A stretch of DNA of 40,409 nucleotides. Source: Bacteroidales bacterium. GTDB taxonomy: Bacteria; Bacteroidota; Bacteroidia; Bacteroidales; P3. Below, piece after piece: positions 1 through 8,854 of this stretch. The DNA lies in NCBI GenBank assembly GCA_016281475.1, contig JAEEIS010000023.1, positions 1 through 40,409 on the forward strand. Reading direction: 5' to 3'. Each line of letters opens with the position of its first letter. Position 1 is the first letter of the stretch. The notes beneath the pieces are model-generated. The model searched no databases, was not told the DNA's origin, and saw only the letters and a list, made by a program, of their open reading frames with translations. The position numbers and the translations under genes were made by a program.

Positions 1-202
1 CACTGGTAAAGTGTTCGTCTCCTTCGTGGTTGAGAAGGACGGCAGCGTGGGACAGGTGAAGGTGCTTCGTGACATCGGCGGCGGATGCGGCGCAGAAGCT
101 GTGCGCGTCGTGAAGTCGATGCCCAAGTGGAAGCCCGGCAAGCAGCGCGGCAAACCCGTGCGTACGCAGTTCAACCTGCCTGTCAACTTCGACCTGCAGT
201 AA
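1..202 (+). CDS. TonB-family energy transducer, C-terminal domain (5' end missing)
   Basis: The reading frame is open from base 2 and ends in TAA at 200-202, so only the last 66 codons lie in the window. The visible part matches the TonB C-terminal domain as found in Bacteroidota: a beta-strand with FVVEKDGSV, a GGGC..EAVRVVKSMPKWKPGKQRGKPV segment pattern and a closing FNLPVNF strand. In this family the domain contacts the TonB box of outer-membrane TonB-dependent receptors and passes on inner-membrane proton-motive energy. The membrane anchor and proline-rich linker must be upstream. A GTG at base 11 could be read as a start, but the homology runs through it, so the gene is truncated by the window edge, not short. 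Family assignment is firm; which receptors it serves cannot be told. Confidence 0.85.
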   Translation, partial: TGKVFVSFVVEKDGSVGQVKVLRDIGGGCGAEAVRVVKSMPKWKPGKQRGKPVRTQFNLPVNFDLQ

Positions 203-236
203 AGGCGCGTGGCTAACGCCACAAGCTATTGAAGAT

Positions 237-275
237 AAGGGCTGCCTGTCGCATGATTGGCAGCCCTTGGTTTAT
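237..275 (+). terminator. Rho-independent terminator after the TonB gene
   Basis: A perfect 10-bp stem (237-246 AAGGGCTGCC with 259-268 GGCAGCCCTT) encloses a 12-nt loop and is followed by a short T-rich stretch. It lies 34 nt after the TonB stop. The tail is not a pure T run, so efficiency is uncertain. Confidence 0.7.
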
Positions 276-280
276 TTAGT

Positions 281-316
281 TATAGAGACGATAGATTTGA
301 TAGAATAGATAGATAT
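281..316 (+). repeat. Period-9 degenerate tandem repeat in the leader of the ABC-F gene
   Basis: Four consecutive 9-nt units (281-289, 290-298, 299-307, 308-316) share the pattern nATAGAnnn, for example GATAGATTT and GATAGAATA. The array ends five bases before the ATG at 322. A -7-like TAGATTTG sits inside it at 292-299, so promoter and repeat may overlap; the -33 partner is poor. Confidence 0.6.
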
Positions 317-321
317 TATTT

Positions 322-2235
322 ATGCTTGCTGTCAATAATCTTTCGGTGCAGTTCACTGGCACCAACCTATTTGACAATGTGACATTCAATATCGGCGACC
401 GCGACCGCATAGGCCTGGTGGGCAAGAACGGCGCGGGAAAGTCGACACTGCTGAAGATACTGTGCGGCTGGCAGCAGCCTGAGTCGGGCACGATGGTGAT
501 AGCCACGGGCCAGGAGGTGGGCTACCTGCCGCAGGAGATGGTGCCCGACACGGTGCGCAGCGTGCTCGACGAGGCGATGACCGCCTTCAGCCGCATCGAC
601 GAGCTGCTGGCCCTGCAGCAGCGGCTGACGGAGGAGATTGCTAAGCGGACCGACTACGAGTCGGCCGAGTATACCCGCCTGCTGAACCGCCACAACGAGG
701 TGACGGAGCAGGTGGCGATGTTGGGAGCCGACAGCCGGCAGGAGAAGACGGAGAAGGTGCTGCTGGGCTTGGGGTTCCGGCACAGCGACTTCGGACGGCC
801 GGTGGCGGAGTTCAGCGGCGGCTGGCAGATGCGCGTGGAGCTGGCAAAGCTATTGTTGCGCCAGCCCGACTTCCTCCTGCTCGACGAGCCGACGAACCAT
901 CTGGACATCGAGTCGATTCAGTGGCTGGAGAATTTCTTGCAGGGCTACTTGGGAGCGGTGGTGCTGGTGTCGCACGATAGGACGTTCCTCGACAACATCA
1001 CCAAGCGGACTATCGAAATTACCGCTGGGAGGATATACGACTACAAGTGCCCCTACTCGGAGTATGTGGTGCAGATGCAGGAGCGGCGGGCGTCGCAGAT
1101 GGCTCAGCTGACGGCACAGCAGCGGCAGGTGGCACAGATAGAGGCGTTCATCGAGCGGTTCCGCTACAAGGCGACGAAGGCGAAGCAGGTGCAGTCGAGG
1201 GTGAAGATGCTGGAACGGATGGAGATGGTGCAGCTGGACGAGGTGAGCACCGAGAGCATCCATTTCCGTTTCCAACCCGCGCCGCACAGCGGCAAAATAG
1301 TGGTGGAGACGCAGGGGCTGGGCAAGGCTTACGGCGACCTGCGGGTGTTCGACGGGGTGGACATGCTGATCACCTCGGGACGACGCATTGCCTTTGTGGG
1401 CAAGAACGGCGAGGGCAAGAGCACGATGGCGAAGATTATCGTGGGCGACATCAAGGACTACACGGGGTCGTTCCGGCTGGGAGCCAATGTGCAGGTGGGC
1501 TACTATGCACAGAACCAGGCGGCAATGCTGGACGGCGAGAAGACCGTGTTCCAGACCATCGACGACATAGCGCAGGGCGATATACGGCCCAAAATACGTA
1601 ACATTCTGGGCAGCTTCCTGTTCGACAGCGAGGACTGCGAGAAGAAGGTGAAGGTGCTGTCGGGCGGCGAGAAGGCACGACTGGCATTGGCAAAGCTGTT
1701 GCTGACACCGTCGAACCTGCTGGTGCTGGACGAGCCGACGAACCATCTGGACATGGACTCGAAGGACATTCTGAAGAACGCCCTGCTGCAATACACGGGA
1801 ACGCTGATAGTGGTGTCGCACGACCGCGACTTCCTACAGGGGCTGACCGACGAGCTGTATGAGTTCCGCGACGGGGCGGTACACGAGTTCAAGGGCGACA
1901 TATTCGAGTTTACCGAAAGCCTGAACGCCCGCCAACAGGCATCGGCACCCAAACCCGCAGCCGCCACAGAGACGAAGACGCAAGGACGGCTGAACTACGA
2001 GCAGAGCAAGGACCGCGAGCGAGAACTGCGCAAACTACGCAACGCGGTGGAGAAGATAGAGAAGGAGATAGAGGCACTCGAGAGCGAGATAGCAAAGAAA
2101 GAGGCGATCCTTGCCTCCGGCAACTCGCAGGACAAAGATTTCTACACCAGCTACCAGGCCTTAAAAGACTCCCTCGACGACAAAATGGAGGAATGGGAGA
2201 CGGCGACCATTGCGGTAGAGGAGTTTAAGGGATGA
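322..2235 (+). CDS. ABC-F family ATPase (ribosome-associated, duplicated ABC domains)
   Basis: A 637-residue soluble protein with two ABC ATPase domains and no membrane segments, which is the ABC-F layout. Domain 1 has Walker A GKNGAGKST (34-42), signature FSGGW near 164 and Walker B with DEPTNHLD from about 188. The linker between domains (about 235-310) is charged and helical. Domain 2 has Walker A GKNGEGKST (about 360-368), signature LSGGEKA near 446 and DEPTNHLD from about 470. The C-terminal 100 residues form a Lys/Glu-rich coiled coil. Known ABC-F proteins bind the ribosomal E site and ease stalled translation; a few give ribosome-protection antibiotic resistance. The exact subfamily (Uup/YdiF-like) cannot be fixed by eye and nothing here shows a resistance role. 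Codons on this strand favour G at the third position (CTG, GTG, ACG), unlike genes further right. Confidence 0.93.
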   Translation: MLAVNNLSVQFTGTNLFDNVTFNIGDRDRIGLVGKNGAGKSTLLKILCGWQQPESGTMVIATGQEVGYLPQEMVPDTVRSVLDEAMTAFSRIDELLALQQRLTEEIAKRTDYESAEYTRLLNRHNEVTEQVAMLGADSRQEKTEKVLLGLGFRHSDFGRPVAEFSGGWQMRVELAKLLLRQPDFLLLDEPTNHLDIESIQWLENFLQGYLGAVVLVSHDRTFLDNITKRTIEITAGRIYDYKCPYSEYVVQMQERRASQMAQLTAQQRQVAQIEAFIERFRYKATKAKQVQSRVKMLERMEMVQLDEVSTESIHFRFQPAPHSGKIVVETQGLGKAYGDLRVFDGVDMLITSGRRIAFVGKNGEGKSTMAKIIVGDIKDYTGSFRLGANVQVGYYAQNQAAMLDGEKTVFQTIDDIAQGDIRPKIRNILGSFLFDSEDCEKKVKVLSGGEKARLALAKLLLTPSNLLVLDEPTNHLDMDSKDILKNALLQYTGTLIVVSHDRDFLQGLTDELYEFRDGAVHEFKGDIFEFTESLNARQQASAPKPAAATETKTQGRLNYEQSKDRERELRKLRNAVEKIEKEIEALESEIAKKEAILASGNSQDKDFYTSYQALKDSLDDKMEEWETATIAVEEFKG

Positions 2236-2262
2236 GAGGGTGTTTCGCACAGAAGGGAAGCG

Positions 2263-3540
2263 TCAGTTCTGTAAGAGAATCCAGCGATACACTGGCAAGA
2301 CTTCAATGTTGAGGCCTTTGGCCTGGATGGTGTCTTCTTGGTCGCGGGTAACGATGACGGCTTTCTTCAAGGGGCGGATGCCATGCAGGGCGGTCAGTGC
2401 CTTAACCTCCCTTTCGAGGGTGAGGCTGTCGTTGATGTCCATCGATGCCTGTACTGCCATATCTGCCTCTGGAATGTAGAAATCCACTTCCACGTTGTGG
2501 TTGTAGTAGAACACGCGTGGCTCGTCAGTGTTGCTGTATCTCCGGAGCAGGTGAATGGCGCACAAGTTTTCCAGAAGTTTCTCCTCTCCGTTGAACAGGA
2601 AGTTGTTCAACAGGCCGTTGTCGGAGAAATAACGTTTCTTGATGGTCTCCTGTTCTGTGAAGGGAGATACAAAATTGGTCAGGGCAAAGGTCATGTAGCT
2701 GTCCTCGAAGTATTGCAAGTAGTCTTTTACTGACGACAGGCTCACTTTCTCACCCGTAGACTTAACGATATTCTGTAGTCGGGTCAACGAAACGGGCTGC
2801 GTTACGCACTCGGCTAGTTTCTTTGCCAAGAGACGGATGCTTCGTGCATTTCGGATAGCATTGCGTACCACGATGTCGCCCAAAAGGATTTTTTGGTACA
2901 GGCTGTTCACCCATTCTCGTTTGTCAATCAGCTCGAAGGTCTCGGCAAAACCACCGTATGTCAGATAGGAGTCCATCTGCCGTGCGATGTTGCGTAGAAC
3001 ATTGGCATCGAACATCCAGTTGTTGTGAAGTTCGGTTTGGTGATACAATAGATACTCGGTAAAGGAAAACGGCCAGACTTCGCGGATGATGAAACGCCCG
3101 CCAAGGGTTGTTGCCACCTCGCTACTGAGCATCTTTGCATTGCTCCCAGTTACCATCACTCGATATTGTTGGTCAGCCAGTCGGCGCACAAACTGCTCCC
3201 AGCCATCGATTACCTGAACCTCGTCGAGATAGACAAACGGCCTGTGGTCGCCAAACAGTTCTGCATAGCAGTCGAGAATCAATCCGAGTTCGGAGGCTTG
3301 CATGTAGCGGGTACGCTCATCCTCAAAATTAATGTAGAGAAAATCCTCTACCCTCATAGTTCCGGTGGCAATGCGCTGCTGCATATCCTGTATCATCAGG
3401 CACGATTTACCTGCCCTGTGGATGCCAACAAGAACGTAATTCGCCTTATCCTCAAAAGTGATTGGGCGAACCACCAGCCGCCTTTCCCTTACTTCCTGCT
3501 GGCGTTCAAGGATGACCCTTTTTACAATCTGCTTGTCCAT
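2263..3540 (-). CDS. AAA ATPase with DUF4143 (AAA_14 family)
   Basis: A 425-residue protein with the AAA_14/DUF4143 plan. The Walker A region reads GIHRAGKS (39-46). Walker B is FVYLDEVQ with D106-E107, followed by the WEQFVRRL helix and a sensor stretch VMVTGSNAKML. Then comes the LGGR...WPFSFTEYL element typical of the family. The C-terminal part holds a restriction-endonuclease-like strand pair (VEVDFYI...AVQAS, 350-366) in which the usual catalytic Glu-x-Lys is replaced, so nuclease activity is doubtful. These ATPases are common and often variable between strains, but their function is unknown. It converges with the ABC-F gene (27 nt between stops). A 12-bp inverted repeat lies just upstream of its start. 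Family call is firm, role open. Confidence 0.88.
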   Translation of the reverse strand: MDKQIVKRVILERQQEVRERRLVVRPITFEDKANYVLVGIHRAGKSCLMIQDMQQRIATGTMRVEDFLYINFEDERTRYMQASELGLILDCYAELFGDHRPFVYLDEVQVIDGWEQFVRRLADQQYRVMVTGSNAKMLSSEVATTLGGRFIIREVWPFSFTEYLLYHQTELHNNWMFDANVLRNIARQMDSYLTYGGFAETFELIDKREWVNSLYQKILLGDIVVRNAIRNARSIRLLAKKLAECVTQPVSLTRLQNIVKSTGEKVSLSSVKDYLQYFEDSYMTFALTNFVSPFTEQETIKKRYFSDNGLLNNFLFNGEEKLLENLCAIHLLRRYSNTDEPRVFYYNHNVEVDFYIPEADMAVQASMDINDSLTLEREVKALTALHGIRPLKKAVIVTRDQEDTIQAKGLNIEVLPVYRWILLQN

Positions 3541-3555
3541 ACCAAGAATTACTTT

Positions 3556-3600
3556 AACCTATACGTTGAAATATTTTCCAATTTCTATAACGTATAGGTT
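3556..3600 (-). promoter_or_regulatory. 12-bp perfect inverted repeat upstream of the AAA ATPase gene
   Basis: AACCTATACGTT (3556-3567) and its exact reverse complement AACGTATAGGTT (3589-3600) are separated by 21 nt. The inner arm begins 15 bases before the minus-strand ATG. On the minus strand a TTGG and a TAGGTTAA resemble weak -33/-7 elements within the spacer and arm, so a dimeric repressor binding both arms would cover the promoter. A leader-RNA hairpin is the alternative. Confidence 0.55.
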
Positions 3601-3627
3601 TAAATAATATTGTATGGAAGTGTGATT

Positions 3628-4866
3628 TTATTCTGCTGAGGAGGCGGCGAGGCCGGCGGCGTAGCCGGTGGAGAAGGCTATCTGTAGGTTGTAGCCTCCG
3701 GTGTCGGCATCGAGATCGAGGAGCTCGCCCACGAAATAGAGGCCGGGAACGAGGCGCGACTCCATGGTCTTGGGGTTAATCTCCTTGGTGCAGACTCCGC
3801 CCTGAGTGATGATGGCGGTGTCGTAATCGCCCGTGCCGGTGAGGGTAAACTCGACATTCTTGAGGAAGTTGAGCAGGCGTTTGCGCTCGGCGGCATTGAT
3901 TTGATGCAGCCGTTTGTAGTATTCGATATGCAGCCGTTTGAGTGCAAGAGGAATGACCTCGGCGGGGAGCCAGAGACGCAAAGCGTCGTGGAAGAGGCGT
4001 GTGCCGTTGCTGTTGAGGTCGGCGATAAGGCGGTGGTCGAGTACGTCGGCAGCGACGGCGGGCTTGAGGTCGATGTGTGCGATGAGGCGTTCGCCACCGT
4101 GGAGCAGACGACTGACCTGCCGGCTGGCAGAGAGGACGATGGGTCCGTCGAGACGGTGGTCGGCAAAGGTCATCTCGCCGAAGGCATCATATAGTTTTTT
4201 GCCATCGGGACGGGTAATGGAGAGGGCGACATTCTTGAGGATAAAGCCTTCGAGTTCCTGCGGTATTTCCTCCTCACAAAGGAGCGACACCAGGGCAGGC
4301 ACCTGCGGCACGACGGTGTGGCCCGCCTCCTGAGCAAGACGGTATCCGATGCCTGTGGAACCAGTAGTGGGATAGGCCAAGCCACCGGTGGCAATGATAA
4401 TGGCATCGCCACGGACCGTGGTGCCGTCCTGCAGACGGACGCCATGGCGGTCCTCGGTGAGGGACTTGACGGCACAATTCTTGCGTATGGTGACATTGGA
4501 ACGGCCCTCGAGGTCGTTGATGAGGGCGAGGAAGATGTCGAGCGACTTGCCACTCTTGGGGAAGACGCGACCTCCACGCTCTTCAACCAAAGGCACGCCG
4601 CGCTGCTCGAAGAACTCCATGAGCTGCGCATTGGAGAACTGGGCAAAACTGTTGCGCATCCACTGGCGGTCGGGACCGATGTGGGTGAGGGTGTCCTTCA
4701 GCTGCGCCGTGTTGGTGAGGTTGCATCGACCCTTGCCGGTGATGCGCAGCTTGCGACCCGGCTGGTCCATCTTCTCAATCAGCACCACCTCGGCACCATG
4801 GCTGGCGGCAACGACGGCGGCCATCATGCCAGCTGCGCCGGCACCTACGATAACAACTTTTGCCAT
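3628..4866 (-). CDS. HI0933/YhiN-family FAD-dependent flavoprotein (BaiN-like)
   Basis: A 412-residue flavoprotein. The N-terminus carries the dinucleotide-binding GxGxxG loop (residues 8-13, GAGAAG) and then the family-specific GRKLRITGKGRCNLTN stretch (37-52). A second FAD-contact region reads IIATGGLAYPTTGSTG. The C-terminus has the hallmark TQGGVCTKEINPKTMES... then LYFVGELLDLDADTGGYNLQ, which closes over the flavin. Known members include YhiN and BaiN (annotated in some clostridia as a bile-acid 7-dehydroxylation reductase), but for most the substrate is unknown, so none is assigned here. The start ATG overlaps the stop of the universal stress protein gene by one base (TGATG), so the two are co-transcribed and probably translationally coupled. 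Confidence 0.9.
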   Translation of the reverse strand: MAKVVIVGAGAAGMMAAVVAASHGAEVVLIEKMDQPGRKLRITGKGRCNLTNTAQLKDTLTHIGPDRQWMRNSFAQFSNAQLMEFFEQRGVPLVEERGGRVFPKSGKSLDIFLALINDLEGRSNVTIRKNCAVKSLTEDRHGVRLQDGTTVRGDAIIIATGGLAYPTTGSTGIGYRLAQEAGHTVVPQVPALVSLLCEEEIPQELEGFILKNVALSITRPDGKKLYDAFGEMTFADHRLDGPIVLSASRQVSRLLHGGERLIAHIDLKPAVAADVLDHRLIADLNSNGTRLFHDALRLWLPAEVIPLALKRLHIEYYKRLHQINAAERKRLLNFLKNVEFTLTGTGDYDTAIITQGGVCTKEINPKTMESRLVPGLYFVGELLDLDADTGGYNLQIAFSTGYAAGLAASSAE

Positions 4867-5702
4867 CAGGTCTTGGAGATATAGAAAATGTCGGCAGGAT
4901 GGACGCAGAGCACCGGCAGCTGCGAGTTGTGGACAATCTGCTGGGCATTGGTGCCAAGGAAGAACTGGGAGATGAGGCGGTCCTGCTCGGTGTTGATGAC
5001 CACGAGGTCGGCCTTGATAGAGTCGGCATAGCCGAGGACGGCATCGCTGTAGTTGCTATACTTCTTGACCACAGAGGTGAACTTGACCCCTTCGCTGGCA
5101 AGGAATTCGGCTGTTTGAACCATGTAGGCGCGGAGCTGCGAAGCCTGGTCGGGCGAGTCCATGAGGCCGAGGATGTGGATTTCGGAATCGAACATGCGGG
5201 CCATCTGGGCTGCGGGCGGCACCTTCTGACGGGAGTTGATATTGACACGGATGGGCACTACGATGCGTTCAAGAGCCTTGTGGAAGTCGTAGCCTTGACG
5301 GACGGTGAGCACGGGGACGGGAGCCTCTTGGACGATGCGCACGGCGGTGCTGCCCATCCAATACTTCTCGAAGCCCGAGGCGCCGTTGGTGCCGATGACG
5401 ATGAGGGGAGAGTTCTCGTGCTGAGCCTGCCGAGCAATGACGGCACCGACCTTGCCGGAGCAGATTTCCCAACGGATTCTGCCCGAACGGAGGTTGGTCC
5501 TGTGCTGGTCGCAAAGTGCTTCCAACTTCTCCTCAGCCAAATGGGTCATGACGGTGAGCTGCTCCTCGTCAATGAGCAGTTTCTCACGTTTGGCCCAGAC
5601 GATTTTGATTCCACATTCCAACTTGTTGGCTATGTCGACAGCCAATTCCAACGCCACGTACGACCCTTTGGAGAAGTCCGTACCTACAATGATAGATTTC
5701 AT
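4866..5702 (-). CDS. Tandem-domain universal stress protein (UspA family)
   Basis: A 278-residue protein with two Usp domains. Domain 1 starts MKSIIVGTDFSKGS with Asp9 and holds the full ATP-binding pattern G-2x-G-9x-G-S (G104, G107, G117, S118). Domain 2 (about 145-278) has the same fold, but the equivalent loop begins NTEQD, so its first two glycines are lost and it may not bind nucleotide. Usp proteins act in the cytoplasm during starvation or stress; the precise task is rarely known. It is the first gene of a two-gene minus-strand operon with the flavoprotein, suggesting a shared redox or stress setting. The start is supported by the conserved N-terminal strand. Confidence 0.9.
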   Translation of the reverse strand: MKSIIVGTDFSKGSYVALELAVDIANKLECGIKIVWAKREKLLIDEEQLTVMTHLAEEKLEALCDQHRTNLRSGRIRWEICSGKVGAVIARQAQHENSPLIVIGTNGASGFEKYWMGSTAVRIVQEAPVPVLTVRQGYDFHKALERIVVPIRVNINSRQKVPPAAQMARMFDSEIHILGLMDSPDQASQLRAYMVQTAEFLASEGVKFTSVVKKYSNYSDAVLGYADSIKADLVVINTEQDRLISQFFLGTNAQQIVHNSQLPVLCVHPADIFYISKT

Positions 5703-5766
5703 GCTATATCTTGGTTTTATTTGCTGTAAATATAAGTAGGTAACGACACAAAAAAGGTTTTAGTAT

Positions 5767-5816
5767 ATATAGATGTAAATAAAAATTTACTATATGCCAT
5801 TTTTTTTGTACTTTTG
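5767..5816 (+). promoter_or_regulatory. Promoter of ruvB with adjacent inverted repeat
   Basis: TACTTTTG at 5809-5816 matches the Bacteroidota -7 box TAnnTTTG; the start codon follows 20 nt later, giving a very short leader. The -33 position has only a weak TTTAC. Just upstream an imperfect hairpin (5767-5795, core GTAAAT-AAAA-ATTTAC at 5775-5790) could be an operator, shared with the divergent stress-protein gene. Confidence 0.6.
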
Positions 5817-5836
5817 CAAATTCAAAGAACACTCGA

Positions 5837-6859
5837 ATGAACAATAATCTAGATGCCACAGGCCGCGGACAGACGGCACAAGAGCGTGAGGTAGAGCGCG
5901 CACTGCGACCCAAAGGGTTTGACAGTTTCGCGGGACAGCAGAAGGTGCTGGACAACCTGCGCGTGTTTGTCGGTGCCGCCAAGCAGCGTGGCGAACCCTT
6001 GGACCATGTGTTGCTGCATGGTCCCCCAGGATTGGGCAAGACTACCCTCTCATATATCATAGCCAACGAGCTGGGCGTGAACATCCGCATGACATCGGGG
6101 CCCGTGCTGGACAAGCCGGGCGACCTGGCAGGAATGCTCACCTCGCTGGAGACGAACGACGTGCTGTTTATAGACGAGATACACCGCCTTTCGCCAGTGG
6201 TGGAAGAATATCTCTACTCGGCGATGGAGGACTACAAGATAGACATCCTTATCGAGTCGGGGCCGGCGGCACGGAGCGTGCAAATCAAACTGAAGCCTTT
6301 CACCCTCATTGGGGCGACCACACGGTCGGGCATGCTGACGGCACCATTGCGTGCCCGTTTCGGTATCAACTGCCGCCTGCAATACTACGACGCTGAGACG
6401 TTGGCCAGCATCGTCAACCGGTCGGCGGGACTGCTGCAGGTGAAGATAACGTCGGAGTCGGCCTTCGAGATAGCCCGCCGCAGCCGTGGTACCCCCCGAA
6501 TAGCCAACCTGCTGCTGCGCAGGGTGCGCGACTTTGCACAGGTGAAAGGCGACGGCACCATCACGCTGGACATTGCCCGCTATGCGCTGAAGGCGTTGAA
6601 CGTGGACAGCAACGGCCTGGACGAAATGGACCTGCGCATCCTCGGCACCATCATCGACAAATTCCATGGAGGACCTGTGGGCATCAACAATATCGCCACT
6701 GCCGTGGGCGAGGACTCGGGCACGGTGGAGGAGGTGTACGAACCCTACCTGATACAGGAAGGCTACCTACAGCGCACCCCCCGGGGCCGCGAAGCCACCC
6801 CCCTAGCCTACCAACTGATGGGGAAACTGAAGCCTGGGGAACAGCCGGAGCTATTCTAG
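5837..6859 (+). CDS. ruvB: Holliday junction branch-migration helicase RuvB
   Basis: A 340-residue protein, the usual length for RuvB. It has Walker [10 protein letters not shown] (62-70), Walker B FIDEIHRL, sensor 1 GATTRSG and the arginine-finger stretch [10 protein letters not shown]-terminal winged-helix domain follows, ending with the conserved [17 protein letters not shown] pattern. RuvB hexamers drive branch migration of Holliday junctions together with RuvA, and RuvC then cuts; ruvA and ruvC are not in this window, as is common in this phylum. The gene opens a plus-strand run with hutI, an ABC ATPase and rlmB, though an 87-nt repeat-bearing gap separates it from hutI. Identification is certain. 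Confidence 0.98.
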   Translation: MNNNLDATGRGQTAQEREVERALRPKGFDSFAGQQKVLDNLRVFVGAAKQRGEPLDHVLLHGPPGLGKTTLSYIIANELGVNIRMTSGPVLDKPGDLAGMLTSLETNDVLFIDEIHRLSPVVEEYLYSAMEDYKIDILIESGPAARSVQIKLKPFTLIGATTRSGMLTAPLRARFGINCRLQYYDAETLASIVNRSAGLLQVKITSESAFEIARRSRGTPRIANLLLRRVRDFAQVKGDGTITLDIARYALKALNVDSNGLDEMDLRILGTIIDKFHGGPVGINNIATAVGEDSGTVEEVYEPYLIQEGYLQRTPRGREATPLAYQLMGKLKPGEQPELF

Positions 6860-6865
6860 GAGAAA

Positions 6866-6919
6866 AAAATCGGAGTTATCTGAAAAATCGGAATAATCAG
6901 AACATTCAGAATAATCGGA
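6866..6919 (+). repeat. Period-9 degenerate tandem repeat between ruvB and hutI
   Basis: Six adjacent 9-nt units, 6866-6874 through 6911-6919, follow the pattern nnnATCGGA with drift (ATAATCGGA, ATAATCAGA). A partial seventh (ATAATTATT) may follow. The array starts 7 nt after the ruvB stop and ends 27 nt before the hutI ATG. Read on the minus strand the unit core is TCCGA, the same core as in the array at 32734-32787. Confidence 0.75.
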
Positions 6920-6946
6920 ATAATTATTAGACAACATATTATAACC

Positions 6947-8182
6947 ATGAGAACACTGATTAAGAATATCAAATCGCTGCTGCAGGTGGAGAAGTGCCCT
7001 CGGCCGCGTGTGTTTGGTGCCGACATGGCACATATCGACCATATCGGAAACGCCTATCTTATTGTCGAGGACGACAAGATTGCCGCCTTCGGAAAGATGG
7101 ACGAGCTGAAAGAGCAGACCTTTGACAAGGAGGTGGACGCAACAGACAGAATGGTACTGCCCTCGTTCTGCGACTCGCACACGCATCTATTGTACGCTGG
7201 AAGCCGCGAGATAGAGTATATCGACAAGATACGCGGCCTCTCATACGACGAGATAGCCAAGCGCGGCGGCGGCATACTAAACAGTGCCAAGCGCGTGCAG
7301 GAAGCAACTGAGCAACAGCTCTACGACGATGCCATGGCACGACTCGACACCATCATCCGCTATGGCACCGGTGCGGTGGAAATCAAGTCGGGCTACGGCA
7401 TGACACCTGAAGCAGAGTTGAAGATGCTCCGAGTCATCCGCCGACTGAAAGAGAACAGCCCCCTGACCATCAAAAGCACCCTGCTGGGCGCACACGGCAT
7501 ACCGATGGAGTATCGTGGACGACAAGAGATGTTCGTTGACCTTGTCATCGAGAAGATGATACCGCAGGCTGCCGACGAGGGGTTGGCGGACTACATCGAT
7601 GTGTTCTGCGACGAAGGCTTTTTCACCGTAGAGGACACCGAGCGGATGCTGGAGGCCGGAGCACGTTACGGTATGCGCCCGAAAATACATGCCAACGAAA
7701 TGGCATGCAGTGGCGGAATTCAGTGTGCCGTGAAGTACAACGCATTGAGCTGCGACCACTTGGAATACACTGGCAATGCCGAGATACAATGCCTGCTGGG
7801 CAGCGAAACAATGCCCACCGTGCTGCCTGGTGCGGCCTTCTTCCTGAATATGCAGCACGCCCCCGTGCGCAAGATGATGGAGGCAGGGCTTGCCGTAGCC
7901 ATGGCATCGGACTACAACCCCGGCTCGTCGCCGTCGGGCAACATGCAGCTAGTGCTCTCATTCGCCTGCGTCAACTATAGAATGCTGCCCGAAGAGGCCA
8001 TCAACGCCACCACCATCAACAGCGGCTACGCCATGGGCGTAAGCGACCAGCTGGGTTCCATAGCCGTGGGTAAGAAGGCCAACTTCTACCTCACCACAGA
8101 GATACCCACCTACGAATATCTGCCCTACGCCTACGGCGAGAACAAGGTGTGGAAGGCGTTCCTCAACGGTAAAGAATACTAA
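6947..8182 (+). CDS. hutI: Imidazolonepropionase
   Basis: A 411-residue amidohydrolase. It hydrolyses 4-imidazolone-5-propanoate to N-formimino-L-glutamate, the third step of histidine breakdown. Visible family features: the metal-binding [13 protein letters not shown] with H78 and H80, substrate-loop GGGI, the [12 protein letters not shown] strand, IHANE with H248 and E251, DHLEY with H271, and the metal-ligand region [11 protein letters not shown] with D322. The length and motif order fit HutI rather than other amidohydrolases. No hutH, hutU, hutG or ftcD lies nearby, so the pathway genes are either scattered or incomplete. The next gene starts 2 nt after its stop, so the ABC ATPase is co-translated with it. 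Confidence 0.95.
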   Translation: MRTLIKNIKSLLQVEKCPRPRVFGADMAHIDHIGNAYLIVEDDKIAAFGKMDELKEQTFDKEVDATDRMVLPSFCDSHTHLLYAGSREIEYIDKIRGLSYDEIAKRGGGILNSAKRVQEATEQQLYDDAMARLDTIIRYGTGAVEIKSGYGMTPEAELKMLRVIRRLKENSPLTIKSTLLGAHGIPMEYRGRQEMFVDLVIEKMIPQAADEGLADYIDVFCDEGFFTVEDTERMLEAGARYGMRPKIHANEMACSGGIQCAVKYNALSCDHLEYTGNAEIQCLLGSETMPTVLPGAAFFLNMQHAPVRKMMEAGLAVAMASDYNPGSSPSGNMQLVLSFACVNYRMLPEEAINATTINSGYAMGVSDQLGSIAVGKKANFYLTTEIPTYEYLPYAYGENKVWKAFLNGKEY

Positions 8183-8184
8183 CT

Positions 8185-8850
8185 ATGATTACCGTCGAAA
8201 GACTCAATAAATCATACGGTTCGCTGCATGTGCTGAGGGACATCGACCTGACCATTGGCGAAGGAGAGGTGGTAAGTGTCGTAGGCGCATCGGGGGCAGG
8301 TAAGACCACCCTGCTGCAACTGCTGGGGACACTAGACCGGCCTGACAGCGGACGCATACTCTACAACACACGAGACACGCAGCCAGTGGACGTGACCCGA
8401 CTTGATGAGAAAGCCCTCGCGCGCTTCCGTAATCGCCATATCGGTTTCGTGTTCCAGTTCCACAACCTGCTGCCCGAATTCACCGCATTGGAGAACGTGT
8501 GCCTGCCCGCACTCATCGCGGGACGGAGCATGGAGGAGGCAACAGATGAGGCTATGAAATTGCTCCAATTTCTGAAAGTTGAGGCACGGGCAAGCCACAA
8601 GCCTGCCCAGCTGTCTGGCGGTGAACAACAGCGTTTTGCTGTGGCACGAGCACTCATCAACCGTCCCACCGTAGTGCTTGCCGACGAGCCTTCGGGCAAC
8701 CTCGACACCCATCACGCCGAAGAGCTACACGACCTCTTCTTCCAGCTGCGCGACCAGTACCGTCAGACATTCGTCATCGTCACCCATAACACCACACTAG
8801 CACAAAAAGCCGACCGTCAGATAATGATCAAAGACGGAGCCATCGTTTAG
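8185..8850 (+). CDS. ABC transporter ATP-binding protein, LolD/MacB type
   Basis: A 221-residue single ABC domain with Walker [10 protein letters not shown] (34-42), Q-loop region [18 protein letters not shown], signature LSGGEQQR from about 143 and Walker [13 protein letters not shown] with D167. The [16 protein letters not shown] and DEPSGNLD wording and the length match the LolD/MacB/FtsE group, which power extraction of lipoproteins or other substrates from the inner membrane. No permease partner (LolC/E or MacB membrane part) is adjacent; in Bacteroidota the ATPase is often encoded apart from it. It starts 2 nt after hutI and ends 4 nt before rlmB, so it sits in the middle of an operon. 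The lolD name is plausible, not proven. Confidence 0.88.
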   Translation: MITVERLNKSYGSLHVLRDIDLTIGEGEVVSVVGASGAGKTTLLQLLGTLDRPDSGRILYNTRDTQPVDVTRLDEKALARFRNRHIGFVFQFHNLLPEFTALENVCLPALIAGRSMEEATDEAMKLLQFLKVEARASHKPAQLSGGEQQRFAVARALINRPTVVLADEPSGNLDTHHAEELHDLFFQLRDQYRQTFVIVTHNTTLAQKADRQIMIKDGAIV

Positions 8851-8854
8851 ACCT

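Noticed and set aside
850..1821. 323-residue minus-strand open frame opposite the ABC-F gene
   Set aside because: His/Leu/Arg-rich shadow of a clear ABC-F gene.
5775..5790. Terminator from the GTAAAT/ATTTAC palindrome
   Set aside because: The stem is only 6 AT-rich pairs and lies between two divergent starts, so an operator or chance is more likely.
6866..6919. CRISPR-like array
   Set aside because: Units are 9 nt with no spacers and no cas genes are in the window.
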